A stretch of DNA of 64,000 bases from Hevea brasiliensis (taxonomy: Eukaryota > Streptophyta > Magnoliopsida > Malpighiales > Euphorbiaceae). The position numbers were made by a program, and so were the translations under genes. Shown here in pieces: positions 1 to 11,104 of the stretch (position 1 is the stretch's first letter; the number at the start of each line of letters is the position of its first letter). Under the pieces are notes generated by a model. The model was not told the origin of the DNA and made no database searches. It saw nothing but the letters and a program-made list of their open reading frames with translations. The stretch lies in the NCBI RefSeq assembly GCF_030052815.1, contig NC_079504.1, positions 84,880,249-84,944,248 of the forward strand. The letters are read 5' to 3'.

Positions 1-190
1 GCAATAGTAAAATGACCATAACTTGGTCTACATAACTCGGATTGACCTGAAATTTTGCCCCGCGTGCAATAAGACATAGATCTACAAGTTTGTAGTTTTG
101 ACCAAAACTCGAAAATCGAGGGAACTAGGTCGTCCGGCTAGGTCAAACTAGTATCCCGGAATCCAGCAAGTTGCAATAAAATGCACTAAA

Positions 191-1386
191 CAAGGAAATG
201 AAATTGGTAACGAGTACCAACCCTAAAACACTATCGAATGTGACATATTAGTGACACTAAAACCTAATTTACCTAGAACGCATCGAGGGTCAGTATATTA
301 GGTGATTAAGCAAATAATAGCTTTCAATGAATTACTTATCGAACATTATCGTTAGAGACAATTTAATTTAGTACTGAAACACTTCAAATTGTGTTTCTCA
401 GTTAGTAAAGACTCAGAGAAAGGGAAGGAAACACTGAGCCCATACCAGGAGACAGTCATCAGAGGTTTGTGCACAATAACTATTTCATTTGAATTTTTCA
501 ATTGAAATGAATTATGACTATTTGTACATTATTGTTTTAAATTGTGGAAATGTGTTTGAATGGATATTTATTGCTTGAAAAGCATTGTAAATGATCTGAA
601 AACTGTGAGAAATTATTTGAATGATATTGATGGATACTTACTGATTGAAAAGTATTGGAAATGGTTTGAAACCACAGCTATCATGTATATTGATTGTATT
701 CCTCGCTAGCTTGTCTAGTGGGACGAATTGAATTCCCTCTCTGGCTGAAGTGTTGAGGTGTGTGCCTGTTGAGGACGAATTGGATGAGTATTCATATTTT
801 TGCTAGCTAGCTATGTTATTCCTCATTAGTCATTGACTTTTGGGACGAATTGAATACCTCATTAGCCATCGGCTTTTGGGACGAATTGAACTTTGGAACA
901 TGATTAAGCTGTGTGTGATTTATTGATTTGTATTGTGAGATTGTGAAATGAATTTAAACTCTTATTGACATATACTGTCTTTTGAATTCAACCATGATCT
1001 GACTTATTGAAATTATTGTGATATTGAGAAATGGAGTTTAAATTCTTGTTGATAATTACTGTCTTGAAATTAACTATGGTTTTAAGTATCCACTATTTAT
1101 ATGATTTATGAATTGTGATTTAAATTGTATTTGGTTAATGTTGTGCACCACTGAGACATTGTCTCAGCGATAGCTTTTTATTGCTGTCGCAGGTACACAG
1201 ACAGACATGGCAGCAGACTAGGCTGCTAGTACCTCCAGCTAGAGATTACCGGGTATAATGAGTATACCAACATTTTGCATTTTGTACTGCAATGTATGAC
1301 CACTGTATGTACATATTGTTTTTGGTTTTGAGCAGTTGTAAATTCAAATTGTACCTTGAAGTTGTAAAATAAATATGAGTTATAAA
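191..1386 (+). repeat. tandem duplication inside GypA LTR, copy 1
   Basis: This is the first copy of a direct repeat of about 1.196 kb that begins CAAGGAAATGAAATTGG. The second copy follows immediately at 1387. Both copies contain the same CTAGTGGGACGAATT and GGCAGCAGACTAGGC stretches. TAAAC occurs just before the start of each copy, which fits slippage or unequal exchange at a short homology. Confidence 0.95.
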
Positions 1387-2576
1387 CAAGGAAATGAAAT
1401 TGGTAACGAGTACCAACCCTAAAACACTATTGAATGTGACATATTAGTGACACTAAAACCTAATTTACCTAGAACGCATCGAGGGTCAGTATATTAGGTG
1501 ATTAAGCAAATAATAGCTTTCAATGAATTACTTATCGAACATTATCGTTAGAGACAATTTAATTTAGTATTGAAACACTTCAAATTGTGTTTCTCAGTTA
1601 GTAAAGACTCAGAGAAAGGGAAGGAAACACTGAGCCCATACCAGGAGACAGTCATCAGAGGTTTGTGCACAATAACTATTTCATTTGAATTTTTCAATTG
1701 AAATGAATTATGACTATTTGTACATTATTGTTTTAAATTGTGGAAATGTGTTTGAATGGATATTTATTGCTTGAAAAGCATTGTAAATGATCTGAAAACT
1801 GTGAGAAATTATTTGAATGATATTGATGGATACTTACTGATTGAAAAGTATTGGAAATGGTTTGAAACCACAGCTATCATGTATATTGATTGTATTCCTC
1901 GCTAGCTTGTCTAGTGGGACGAATTAAATTCCCTCTCCGGCTGAAGTGTTGAGGTGTGTGCCTGTTGAGGACGAATTGGATGAGTATTCATATTTTTGCT
2001 AGCTAGCTATGTTATTCCTCATTAGTCATTGACTTTTGGGACGAATTGAATACCTCATTAGCCATCGGCTTTTGGGACGAATTGAACTTTGGAACATGAT
2101 TAAGTGTGTGATTTATTGATTTGTATTGTGAGATTGTGAAATGAATTTAAACTCTTATTGACATATACTGTCTTTTGAATTCAACCATGATCTGACTTAT
2201 TGAAATTATTGTGATATTGAGAAATGGAGTTTAAATTCTTGTTGACAATTACTGTCTTGAAATTAACTATGGTTTTAAGTATCCACTATTTATATGATTT
2301 ATGAATTGTGATTTAAATTGTATTTGGTTAATGTTGTGCACCACTGAGACATTGTCTCAGCGATAGCTTTTTATTGCTGTCGTAGGTACACAGACAGACA
2401 TGGCAGCAGACTAGGCTGCTAGTACCTCCAGCTAGAGATTACCGGGTATAATGAGTATACCAATATTTTGCATTTTGTACTGCAATGTATGACCACTGTA
2501 TGTACATATTGTTTTTGGTTTTGAGCAATTGTAAATTCAAATTGTACCTTGAAGTTGTAAAATAATTATGAGTTAT
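1387..2576 (+). repeat. tandem duplication inside GypA LTR, copy 2
   Basis: This is the second copy. It differs from copy 1 by scattered substitutions and a few small indels, for example loss of 3 bp in the GATTAAGCTGTGTG stretch. Homology stops after AGTTAT at 2576, where normal LTR sequence continues (TTTGGCTTG). The related GypC LTR (47529-50699) seems to have only one copy of this segment, so the duplication looks specific to GypA. Confidence 0.95.
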
Positions 2577-2987
2577 TTTGGCTTGTAAAAATTGTATTAT
2601 ATTTCTTGTATCTCAGACTTTAAAAAAATCACTGTGGATTTGAGTTGATAAATATGTTGTGTTGAGAAATATGTTGAAGTTGAGATTTGGAAAAATATTG
2701 AAGTGCTTTTTACAGGTTTTCTGAAGAACTGTTTTATCCAAAATACAGATGGCACTCTGCCAAAATTTTTACAGAAATTCCAAATAATTCAAATATGTTA
2801 GTTCTATCACTACAATTCAAAAAGGTTTTTAATACCTGTAAATAGTGTTCACCACTGTAAAAAAAAGTAAGAAAAGTTTTTAAAATCCCTTGTAGTATAT
2901 TTAATGGGTTATCAATAGACGGAGTTGGTAATTCATTAGACATACTACGGGATCATGTTATGCCTTACAGAGGGGTAGGGTGTGACA

Positions 2988-4685
2988 AGAAACGATTTCT
3001 AGTATTTTTAATTCAAGAGATTGATGGCTACTCTCTTTGAATTGATGAGAGATGAAGAAGAAGAGATGGAGAGCCTCAAAATGGCGTGACAAAGGAGGAG
3101 TGGCTGCTGGTTGTAATATTTTTAATTCATAATAACACTTATATAACTAGGTCAACACATTAAACCCTTACCACATGTCACCCTCTGATTGGTTCTAGGT
3201 TTAATTGACCCAATCACATTGTGCCAAGTGTCAAACCTATATTTAATCTTAATTTTAATTATCTTACATGATTAAAAGACATTTGGCAAGCTTATGTGTA
3301 GTGCCATGTGTCACCATCTCATAGTGCCACATGTCGCCCTGTGAAATGACCAAAATGCCCCTGTGTCTTAATTTTGAGTTCTCAACCCAAAATAATTATT
3401 TCTCTTCTTCTAATTAATTTATATCAAATATAAATCAATTAATTAATCTTTATTAATTAATTTCTCATTAATTAAATTCATATTTAAACACTTTAAATAT
3501 AAATTTAACTTATACTATACATCCAATAATCTAGATTTGGTTTCAAGTCATGCTAGGGACTTTGCAATCTAATTGCAAACCAAACCTATTTAATTAATCA
3601 ATTAAACTCTTTAATTAATTAATTAATTAAATCATATTTAATTAGGTGATAACTTGTGTATGTGTGTGACTTACTAGGCTCATCACTAATTGGCAATGAC
3701 ATATGATATCAACTCTTAATATCATCAGAACTCTTTCTTACCATAAATGATTTCTCTAAATCATTTTATGCACCTCATAGACCATGGTTAACACCTAGCA
3801 TAGCATGCCATGGCCACCCAATCAGTAATAAGGTTTACCTTAAATGAACCTATAATCATATGTTACCATGCACCGAATCTCTCTCATAAAAATCCCAACT
3901 TAAGCTGGAGTCATGGTTTATGTCAAACTCCATTTGCTATGAATATTATGTTCTCTTTTAATTCCAGTTCTTGATTAAAAAGATTTTTCTCATTAGAAAC
4001 TCTTTTCTGAATAAATCTATCTGTCCTGGCCAGGAACTTGAAACATCAAAAATAATTAAATGAACATAGGATTTTATCTCTATTTACTTAGAGGAACAGA
4101 TTCCTTCTTGATCAACACCTACCTCCATATATAACTAGTAGGAGCCAACACATTCCCATATACCCATGCACAGTACAAGTATGAAAAGCAGTATCAAACT
4201 CAAACTACCTATATACAAGATAACTGTATATCTCGTGTCTAAAGATTATATGCACTGATATGATTTATGACAAAACATTGACAAGAGTAAACTCCATGTG
4301 CTTGTCATAAGTGTCACTGGTTCGGCCTACTTATCATTTATAAGTGCCTATCATGTTTGCTATATGGCATGAGACTTACCATTCCATCTTATTTATATCT
4401 CATATAAATAACTTGGTAACAAACATGAATACAATCTTTCTGGATAAGTCATATCCTTATTATGAAGTATCCTCGATTGTGAATCTATTTATGATACTTT
4501 GTACTAGAAATACTATCACTCATATTCTTAACAACTTAAGAATAGAATTTCTAACAAAATATCAATGGACCTTTTCTATTACACATAAATATATTATGTA
4601 AACGGAAAAGTGGAAATGCCTTTTATTAATAAAAATATGTACAAGATACATACTAAATGATATACTCTAGGGCATACTACTAACA
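2988..4685 (-). mobile_element. CopA: Ty1/copia LTR fragment
   Basis: This matches the CopB LTR (34901-37003) from its middle to its outer end, where it finishes ...CATACTACTAACA (TGTTAGTAGTATG on the minus strand). The other end is cut by GypA at 2988. The flank at 4686 is not a polypurine tract but GypB LTR sequence, so this is the outer end of a solo LTR or of a 5' LTR. It contains AT-rich TTAATTAA runs. An 85-codon ORF on the plus strand (4344-4601) is antisense to the element and recurs in other copies of this LTR; I do not treat it as a gene. Confidence 0.88.
3138..3145 (-). promoter_or_regulatory. candidate TATA box of CopA LTR
   Basis: On the minus strand this reads TATATAAG, preceded by CTAGT. 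It lies at the same LTR position as CTATATAAG in the two CopC LTRs (54544 and 62220). This is the probable LTR promoter core, separating U3 from R. It is assigned by motif and conservation only. Confidence 0.5.
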
Positions 4686-5909
4686 AATTTAACACTAGCA
4701 TATTTCATTAATAAACTACATATTCACACACAAATTCATGATTTAATAGGCTGCCAAACATGGCAGTTTGCCCAAAGCATTAAGGTTCCATTTCACATCC
4801 TTAATTCAAGCACTACATGCACATACTTAGATTTTAACTTACTACATCCTCCATTTGAGTTAATCAACCATAATTTCCATCCATTAGAGGTAAGAAAAAC
4901 TCAAATACAGCACATAATCATGGCTGCTGAAAATGGACCATTTCATTTCTCAAGATTTTCTTCATTTCTCTTCACCAAAATAGTCACCTCAACCTAAAAA
5001 CAAGGTTTATTAAAGCAAGGGAGAGGTTTTGGACACTTACCACTTTTGAAGCTTATCAAAACTTCACCAAATCTTGTTTTTCTTATTGCCAATATCTTCC
5101 CCAAGGTAAGTAGGCAAGCTTTAATGAAGGAACCAAGTAGAAATGTTGGCTTGATCATGCACCCATGGAGGTTGCATGTGGGGCGGCCATGGTGGTTTCC
5201 ATGGTGAGTTTCTCTCGGCTGGTTTTTCTTTCAATGTTGAAGATGGTGATTCTGCCCACAAATGGCTTAGATAGGTGTCCAAAGGTTTGAGTTAGTGCAG
5301 CACTAACTTTAAGTTAAATGTTTAATTATTTCAAGTTCCATTATTTACACATTTATCTTCCATTTTTCACTATTTATATAATGTGTCACAATTTAATTTT
5401 TCATGATATTTTCTAAGTGCAATATCATTTATTTTGAATGGACATTGAGGTCAAAAGGCAACTCTAGGTGTCAAATGACCAAAATACCCCACTTCAGGTT
5501 ATATTCTCAATTTTTCGGTAACATCGATTTTTGTCTGTTTCTCGATTTTTTGTTTTTCTTTATACTAATATATTAATTTTTCTTTGATATTTCTAGTGTT
5601 AATTACATTTCAATAAACCTTTATTTATGTCTCAAAATTAAATTCCGAGGGTTTCTCGTGGTCCTGGGGTCGGCAACGGCCTTCCTGGTTCGGTCACCCA
5701 TCGCTGCGGTGCTGGCTCATTTAACTTAGCTTCATTTTCTCTCTTTCACTTTTCTTTGATTTTTCTTGTATTTTCTTTTTATTTATTTCATCATTATATG
5801 TCTGTTCACTATCACCGAAGTGTAGTTCCAGACATCCTGACTTGCCTGGACTGATATTTGGCGATTGGAGCAACAGAACGTACAAAACACGTACAATGGG
5901 GATGTTACA
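4686..5909 (-). mobile_element. GypB: Ty3/gypsy LTR fragment
   Basis: The right end reads GGGGATGTTACA, so on the minus strand the LTR starts TGTAACATCCCC. Around 5640-5730 it shares the block ...GGTCACCCATCGCTG...GGCTCATTTAACTTAG seen in the other gypsy LTRs. The left side is cut by CopA at 4685. It is inserted in the integrase of GypC: coding homology resumes directly at 5910. The 5 bp after it are GGTGG, and the matching left copy is outside the window. Confidence 0.8.
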
Positions 5910-6500
5910 GGTGGAATGTCGTACTGAAGTTCAATCTAGTTCCTAGGGCTTTCTGAAGACTACCCTAGAATCTAGAAGTGAACCTAGGATCTTTGTCAGA
6001 TACAATGGATATTGGCACTCCATGCAATCTTACTATCTCATCAATGTATAACTTGGCTAATCTTTCTAAACTGCAGTCCATCCATACTGGCAGAAAATGG
6101 GCAGACATGGTCAGTCTGTCAACAATGACCCATACTACATCATGACTCTTCTGTGTCCTCATAAGTCCCATCAGAAAATCCATAGTTATTCTCTTCCATT
6201 TCCATTCCGATACTAGTAGTGTATGTAACAAACCAGCTGGTACTTGATGCTCTGCCTTCACTTGCTGACAAATTAGGCATTTGGAAACAAATTCTGCCAC
6301 ATCTCTTTTCATACCCATCCACCAGTAATGCTCCTTTAGCCCTCTACACATTTTTGTGCCACTAGGGTGCATAGTAAAAGGAGACTCATGTGCTTCCTTC
6401 AAAATAATCTGTCTCAAGTCAACGTCATTAGGAACACACATTCTACCCTAGTGAAGCAGTAGGCCGCCATCTCTCACTGAAAATTTAGGCTTCTTCCCCT
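5910..6500 (-). pseudogene. GypC integrase, truncated
   Basis: Read on the minus strand. The HHCC zinc-binding part is visible (the His near MHPSGTKM; cysteines in [11 protein letters not shown]), followed by the core with the first catalytic Asp in ITMDFLMG and the second in VSDKDPRF. Sequence stops before the catalytic Glu because the GypB LTR is inserted at 5909. A stop separates the first codons (GGLLH region near 6442) from the longest open part (5965-6441), and the last 55 bp are frameshifted. In the family the enzyme joins cDNA ends to host DNA. This copy cannot be functional. Confidence 0.88.
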
Positions 6501-6512
6501 TTCTGACTTTTT

Positions 6513-7453
6513 CTAACAGCTTCTAATACTTTTGATCATTCTGAGAGCTATTCTGATATGATCAATCAATACTGGCTGTACATGCCATGCAACTGTTGTC
6601 TGCCCCTCATCATTAATCTCTAAGCTGATAATAACCTGATTCAGGTTAATTTTGGAGAACACAGCTGCACCTCTCAACTGATTAAACAAGTCATTAATGC
6701 AGGGCAATGGATATCTATTCTTTATTGTCACCTTATTCAACCATCGATAGTCAATACATAAGCGGAGAGTGACATCTTTCTTTTTAACAAACAACACTGG
6801 TGCTCCCCAAGGTGACACACTAGGGCGTATAAAGCCCTTGTCAAGCAGCTCTTGCAACTGCACTTTCAACTCTTTCAGTTTTGCTGGAGCCATTTTATAT
6901 GGTGTTATGGAGATTGAGTCCACACCAGGCATAACATCAATCTCAAACTGCACCTCTCTTTCTAAAGGTAATCCTGGAAATTCATTAGGAAACACATCCA
7001 AAAAGTCACATACTGTAGGGATGTCCCTCAGTGCTGGGCTCCCCACTTGGGTGTCTATCACATGTGCCAAGTATGCTTCACACCCCTTTCTAATAATCAT
7101 TCTGGCTAGTGTAGCCGAAATGATGTTTGATGGCAGTAAATGTCTCTCCCCATGTATTACCACATCAGCGTACAGAGGGAGACCAAAAGTGACTATCTTC
7201 AGTCTATAGTCAATCATGGCGTGATGCTTGGCTAACCAATCCATGCCCAAGATAATATCATAATCTCTGAAGGGCATTTCAATCAAATCTGACAAAAAAA
7301 CATGTCCTTGGATCACCAAAGGACAGTCTCTATAGATTCTGTTGACCCAAACCTCTTGTCCTAACGGACTAGTTACTAGCACTTCAAAACCCATCTTGAC
7401 ACACAGAACAGCAAGTGAACTGACTATGCTAGCACTAACATATGAGTGGGTTG
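6513..7453 (-). pseudogene. GypC protease end plus N-terminal reverse transcriptase, internally deleted
   Basis: On the minus strand the first codons continue the aspartic protease interrupted at 42071 (HSYVS stretch). The second half of the protease fold follows, with VILGMD-type sequence as [17 protein letters not shown]. The RT then begins, with fingers motifs [12 protein letters not shown] and [10 protein letters not shown] and the ...VFSKINL block. Just after that, homology jumps to the segment that normally lies between RNase H and integrase (KVRKGKKPKFSVRDGGLL region). The palm with the catalytic Asp pair and all of RNase H are therefore missing. A deletion of roughly 1 kb is the simplest reading. 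Confidence 0.85.
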
Positions 7454-10400
7454 TGTAACATCCTCACTTTAGCTAGTTCGTACAGTCTACTGTCCTAGTG
7501 ACCAGTGTTGGTCTGGGCAGCTAGAATGTTTGAAATTATAATTAGACTAAAGTGGGGAGTTATAAAGAAACTAAATAATGCTCATAAAAATCAAGGAAAA
7601 TTTATAGGAATGAAATACACTAAGGTTAAACGAGCCGAAACCCCAGGGATGAGTAACCCGAAGGGGAAGTGACGGTAAAGGCCATTAGCAACCCTAAACC
7701 CGGGGAAAACTTTATAAAATAAATTTTGAGACCTCAGGGAAGGATTATTGGGTTTCCCATGACAATAGAATGTTAAGAAAACACCAAGAAAATTTAATCA
7801 ATCGGTACACACAATTTTGGCTCGTCAAGCCAAATGGAGGGCATTTTGGTCATTTCGTCCTCAAATATGATTTTTTACCAACTTGTCCATTTATGTAAGT
7901 GAATTATATGTTATAAAATATGAATAAATATTATTAAAAATTTAATTGAAATTAAGTAGACAAGAAAAGAAAAGAAAATGAAAAGAAAATGGGATTTATT
8001 ACTTAATGCTTATGTAAGCATGAGGTAATTAAAAAGGATGGCCAATCAAATTAAAGAAACGCAATTAAAATACATTAAAGGATAAAGAAAAGAAGCAAAA
8101 CTCTAGAAAATTGCAGCAGCCACTCTTTCTTCTTCTCTTGCCGTCCCATACCTCTCCCTCACTCCACCATTTTTAAGTTAACAAGCTCCCTTCCCTTAGT
8201 CCTCTCTCAACAAAACCCTAACCTAGCAACATAAAACCTTGGTATTTCATCTTGGTGAAGCTCTTGGGAGCAAAAATAAATCAAAAGGAAGAGTTCTTGC
8301 AAGCCTTGGATTAGCTCCATTAGAGGTTAGTGACTAAATTGATTTTTATCTTTCAATTCATGTTGAAGGAGTGGTAATTGATGCAAATTTGCAAGAAAAT
8401 TAAGTAAACATCATGTGTATGTCTTGCTTAAAAACTCTAGCAGCCTTGAACTTAGTAGGGTTTTGAAGAATTCTTAGAATTAAAATGGTATTGTGGCTAC
8501 ACTTAACATTAATCTATTGGTTAGGATAGTGAAAGGTAAGTGAATACAAGTTTTGAGATGGTTGAGCTAGGGTTTGACCATGAAATTGAGACTTGTTCAT
8601 GTATTTGGTGAAAGAGAGTTTTAATGGTCAATTATTAACCATTTGGCTGTGTGTGAATCAGAAATGAAGTGGTTTGTGTAGTGGGAATTTAAGTTAGTGT
8701 AGCTGCCCTTGGTGACTTGCAGGACTGGCCATGAGTCTAGTAGGTTTGGGCAGCAATAACTGGAGTTGTAGAGGTTTAATTGGTGCAAGGCCAATTGGAC
8801 ATGAAACTAGACACATAATGGCACAACTTTGGTGAAGAAACTATGCCTAGAAAACCAAATCAAGTTGACCTAAAGATTACCCTAATCCGGGTGACCTGCA
8901 ATCTGCCTGGGTAAAATGACCAAATGAACAATGTTTAGTCATTTGGTCATAACTTAGTGTAGAAAGGTCCAATTGACCTAAAAATTTACCAGCAACAATA
9001 TGAGATATAGACCTACAACTTTTATGAAGAAACCTAACCCAAATTATGACCATAACATATTTAAAAAGTGACCTGCAGTCACTACTCAAAATACTATAGA
9101 TTCGGTCAGTCCAGAAAATCTAGAAAATTTGTAATCCGGCCAGTTGTGGTTTTTGGGCCATAACTTGAGATACAAAACTCCAAATGGAGTGATTCAAAAA
9201 AATAAATTTAACTAGACAAAATAAGGAACAACTTTCATGTTGACCACTTTGCCAAATTCCAACTACAAAAATGACTAATGGAATAGTAAACACAAAGCTT
9301 GAAATCTAAAAATTTTGAACGATTAACATTAAGCTTAGAAATGGTATTGGAAACCAATACCAACAATTTTAGAATGCAAAATGTGGTATGATGGGAGTAT
9401 TAAAACCAATGTACCTATTGTCCATGTAAAAGTCAACATTTTTGTTGACTAATAAATTGAATAGTAACACCTAAACTTGAATTTCAAGAATTGTATAATT
9501 TAGGAGTGTAACATGCCCTAGTACACCTAGCAAGATTGGTTTGGATAGGTTGGCATGCCAATAGGGTTCTGATAGTAGTACTGAATATGGCTTCATGCCA
9601 TTCTATGTTTTATGGCCTCACGTGCCAATTTGTGATATAATAGCCATTGGCTATGTTGATTGAGTTGTTATACTCGGGTTTTATCCCTGATAATTATTAC
9701 AGCTTATTAGCTGTTCTGTTGCACACCGAGAGACACAATGTGACCGATGGTGTGATGGTCTGAGGTACTTAATACCCAGTGCCAGTTTACCCGTTTATCC
9801 AGTCCAGTCGACTAGTAGGGGTTACTCAGGCAATGATAATAAATCTTATCAAATTTTAATCGAATAATACGGCAATAAATATCAGAAATTAAGTCTAACA
9901 AAGATGTAAACATACATTCTACATACTCACTTTATTTTAGTTATTTTATTTTATATTGTCACCACTAAGCAGAATTGCTTAGCACATCACTTTTGCCATG
10001 CGTAAGTACTAGAGACATAGCTGGGGAGCCCAGCAGACATCAGACCAGGTGAACTTTCAGAGCTACACACTGAGTCCAGAGTCACCTCACATCTGCAGTG
10101 CACTTGGTAGGATATTAGGATTTTGGGTGGCATTTTGTATTTTGCATTTTGTAATAGTTTTGGATTGTAACTATAAATTCTAGAAATTATTTGATAATGT
10201 AAATATATGAAATTTCATGTTATTGAAGTTTTCTGTATATTATGTTGAAAAATGAAATGTTGAGAAATATTCATGAATGTGCTTCAAGTGATGATGTGAA
10301 CAGAAAAATTCAGAAAATAGTGTTGAGATTTTGAGATTGAGTTGAGATGTGTATATAATGGAGTTCTGGATTTGAAAATTATATTGGAAGTGTATTTTAA

Positions 10401-10605
10401 ACAGGTTCAGAATAACTGTTTTTCCAATTTATAGCCAGCACTCTGCCGAATTTTCTATAAAATTTGCAAAAAAATTCAGATTAATCAAAATTATAAATTA
10501 ATGAATTAAAAAGGGTAAATTGTAATGGAAATGTGAATTGGTGCTCTGGCACACTGTGTGGCATATCTTGCTCGGCTACACTATAGACGGGTAAGGGTTG
10601 TCACA
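7454..10605 (+). repeat. GypD 5' LTR (3152 bp)
   Basis: It runs from TGTAACATCCTC to GGGTTGTCACA and is followed 5 bp later by the PBS. The start region has the CAGTGTTGGTCTGGGCAGC block common to these gypsy LTRs. The 3' LTR is the same but lacks 1156 bp corresponding to about 9062-10217. The 9600-9760 part carries the family's GGCTTCATGCC-type repeats and the ...CAATGTGACCGATGGTGTGATGG stretch. There is no gene; the open frames inside are short and chance-level. Confidence 0.93.
10352..10359 (+). promoter_or_regulatory. candidate TATA box in GypD 5' LTR
   Basis: The sequence is TATATAAT, about 250 bp before the LTR end. The GypE LTR has TATAAT at the equivalent place (minus strand, about 23564-23570). 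If it is used, R plus U5 would be short and U3 nearly 2.9 kb. Motif-level evidence only. Confidence 0.35.
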
Positions 10606-10610
10606 TTTAG

Positions 10611-10622
10611 TGGTATCAGAGC
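10611..10622 (+). promoter_or_regulatory. GypD primer-binding site, initiator tRNA-Met type
   Basis: TGGTATCAGAGC lies 5 bp after the LTR end (spacer TTTAG). This is the known complement of the 3' end of plant initiator tRNA-Met and primes minus-strand cDNA synthesis. Confidence 0.93.
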
Positions 10623-10733
10623 ATCGGTTTAGGCGTTTCTAGGCCTAGATAGAGTGCATACCATTGCATTGCATTTGTAAATGTTAAGGTGACACTGATG
10701 CAGATCTGTTTGTTTTCTTATTTTGATTAGGAT

Positions 10734-11104
10734 ATGGATCTTGCTTCTCAAAGAGCAGTTGATGAAGAGGTGGAGAGTCATGCTCCACCAAGGGTTGAAT
10801 CTGGGGGCAGGGGAGAATCTGCTCCACCAGCAGCTGAGGCACCTGCCTAACCTCAGTTTTCACTATTTCAACAAATGACTGAGTTTTACCGACAAATGAT
10901 GGGGGCAATTCCACCACCAAAACCACAGCCACAACCTCCACTAGCACCACAGAAGTCCCATCTGGAGAAACTGCGAAAACATGGGGCTGTGGATTTCTTT
11001 GGGAAGAAGGAGGATGATCCCATGATAGCAAAAAACTGGTTGGATAGAACAATCAGAGTGCTGAAACAGCTTAATTGCACCCTTGACCAGAACCTGGAGG
11101 GTGC
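10734..11104 (+). pseudogene. GypD gag, N-terminal part
   Basis: The start is the ATG at 10734 (MDLASQRAVDEEVES), which matches the GypE gag start at 23190 on the other strand. An in-frame TAA at 10848 interrupts it; the same frame then continues with MTEFYRQMMGAIPPP, a proline/glutamine-rich stretch, and the first part of the gag domain (HLEKLRKHG...DFFGKKEDDP...NWLDRTIRVLKQL). It stops at 11104, where GypE is inserted, and continues at 26456. The family product is the capsid protein that packages the RNA. Confidence 0.88.

Larger units (their letters stand above)
1..2987 (+). mobile_element. GypA: Ty3/gypsy LTR, 5' end outside the window
   Basis: This is the 3' part of a long gypsy LTR reading left to right and ending in GGGTGTGACA. 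Its last 110 bp match, as reverse complement, the LTR of GypC that starts at 43591, so the two belong to one family. It carries a 1.2-kb internal tandem duplication (191-2576). It interrupts the copia LTR CopA: the sequence just after it (AGAAAC...) is the middle of a copia LTR. A target duplication AGAAA is expected, but its left copy lies outside the window. It could be a solo LTR or one end of a complete element. There is no coding content; the short ORFs here are chance. Confidence 0.85.

Noticed and set aside
3400..3660. TTAATTAA-rich stretch as replication origin or matrix attachment site
   Set aside because: It recurs in every copia LTR and is part of that LTR; nothing else supports a separate role.
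6769..7209. 146-codon ORF on the plus strand opposite GypC RT
   Set aside because: It is the shadow of the minus-strand protease/RT, which has clear domain motifs.
10611..10622. tRNA gene fragments at the six TGGTATCAGAGC sites
   Set aside because: Only the 12-base primer-binding match next to LTR ends is present; no cloverleaf could be drawn.
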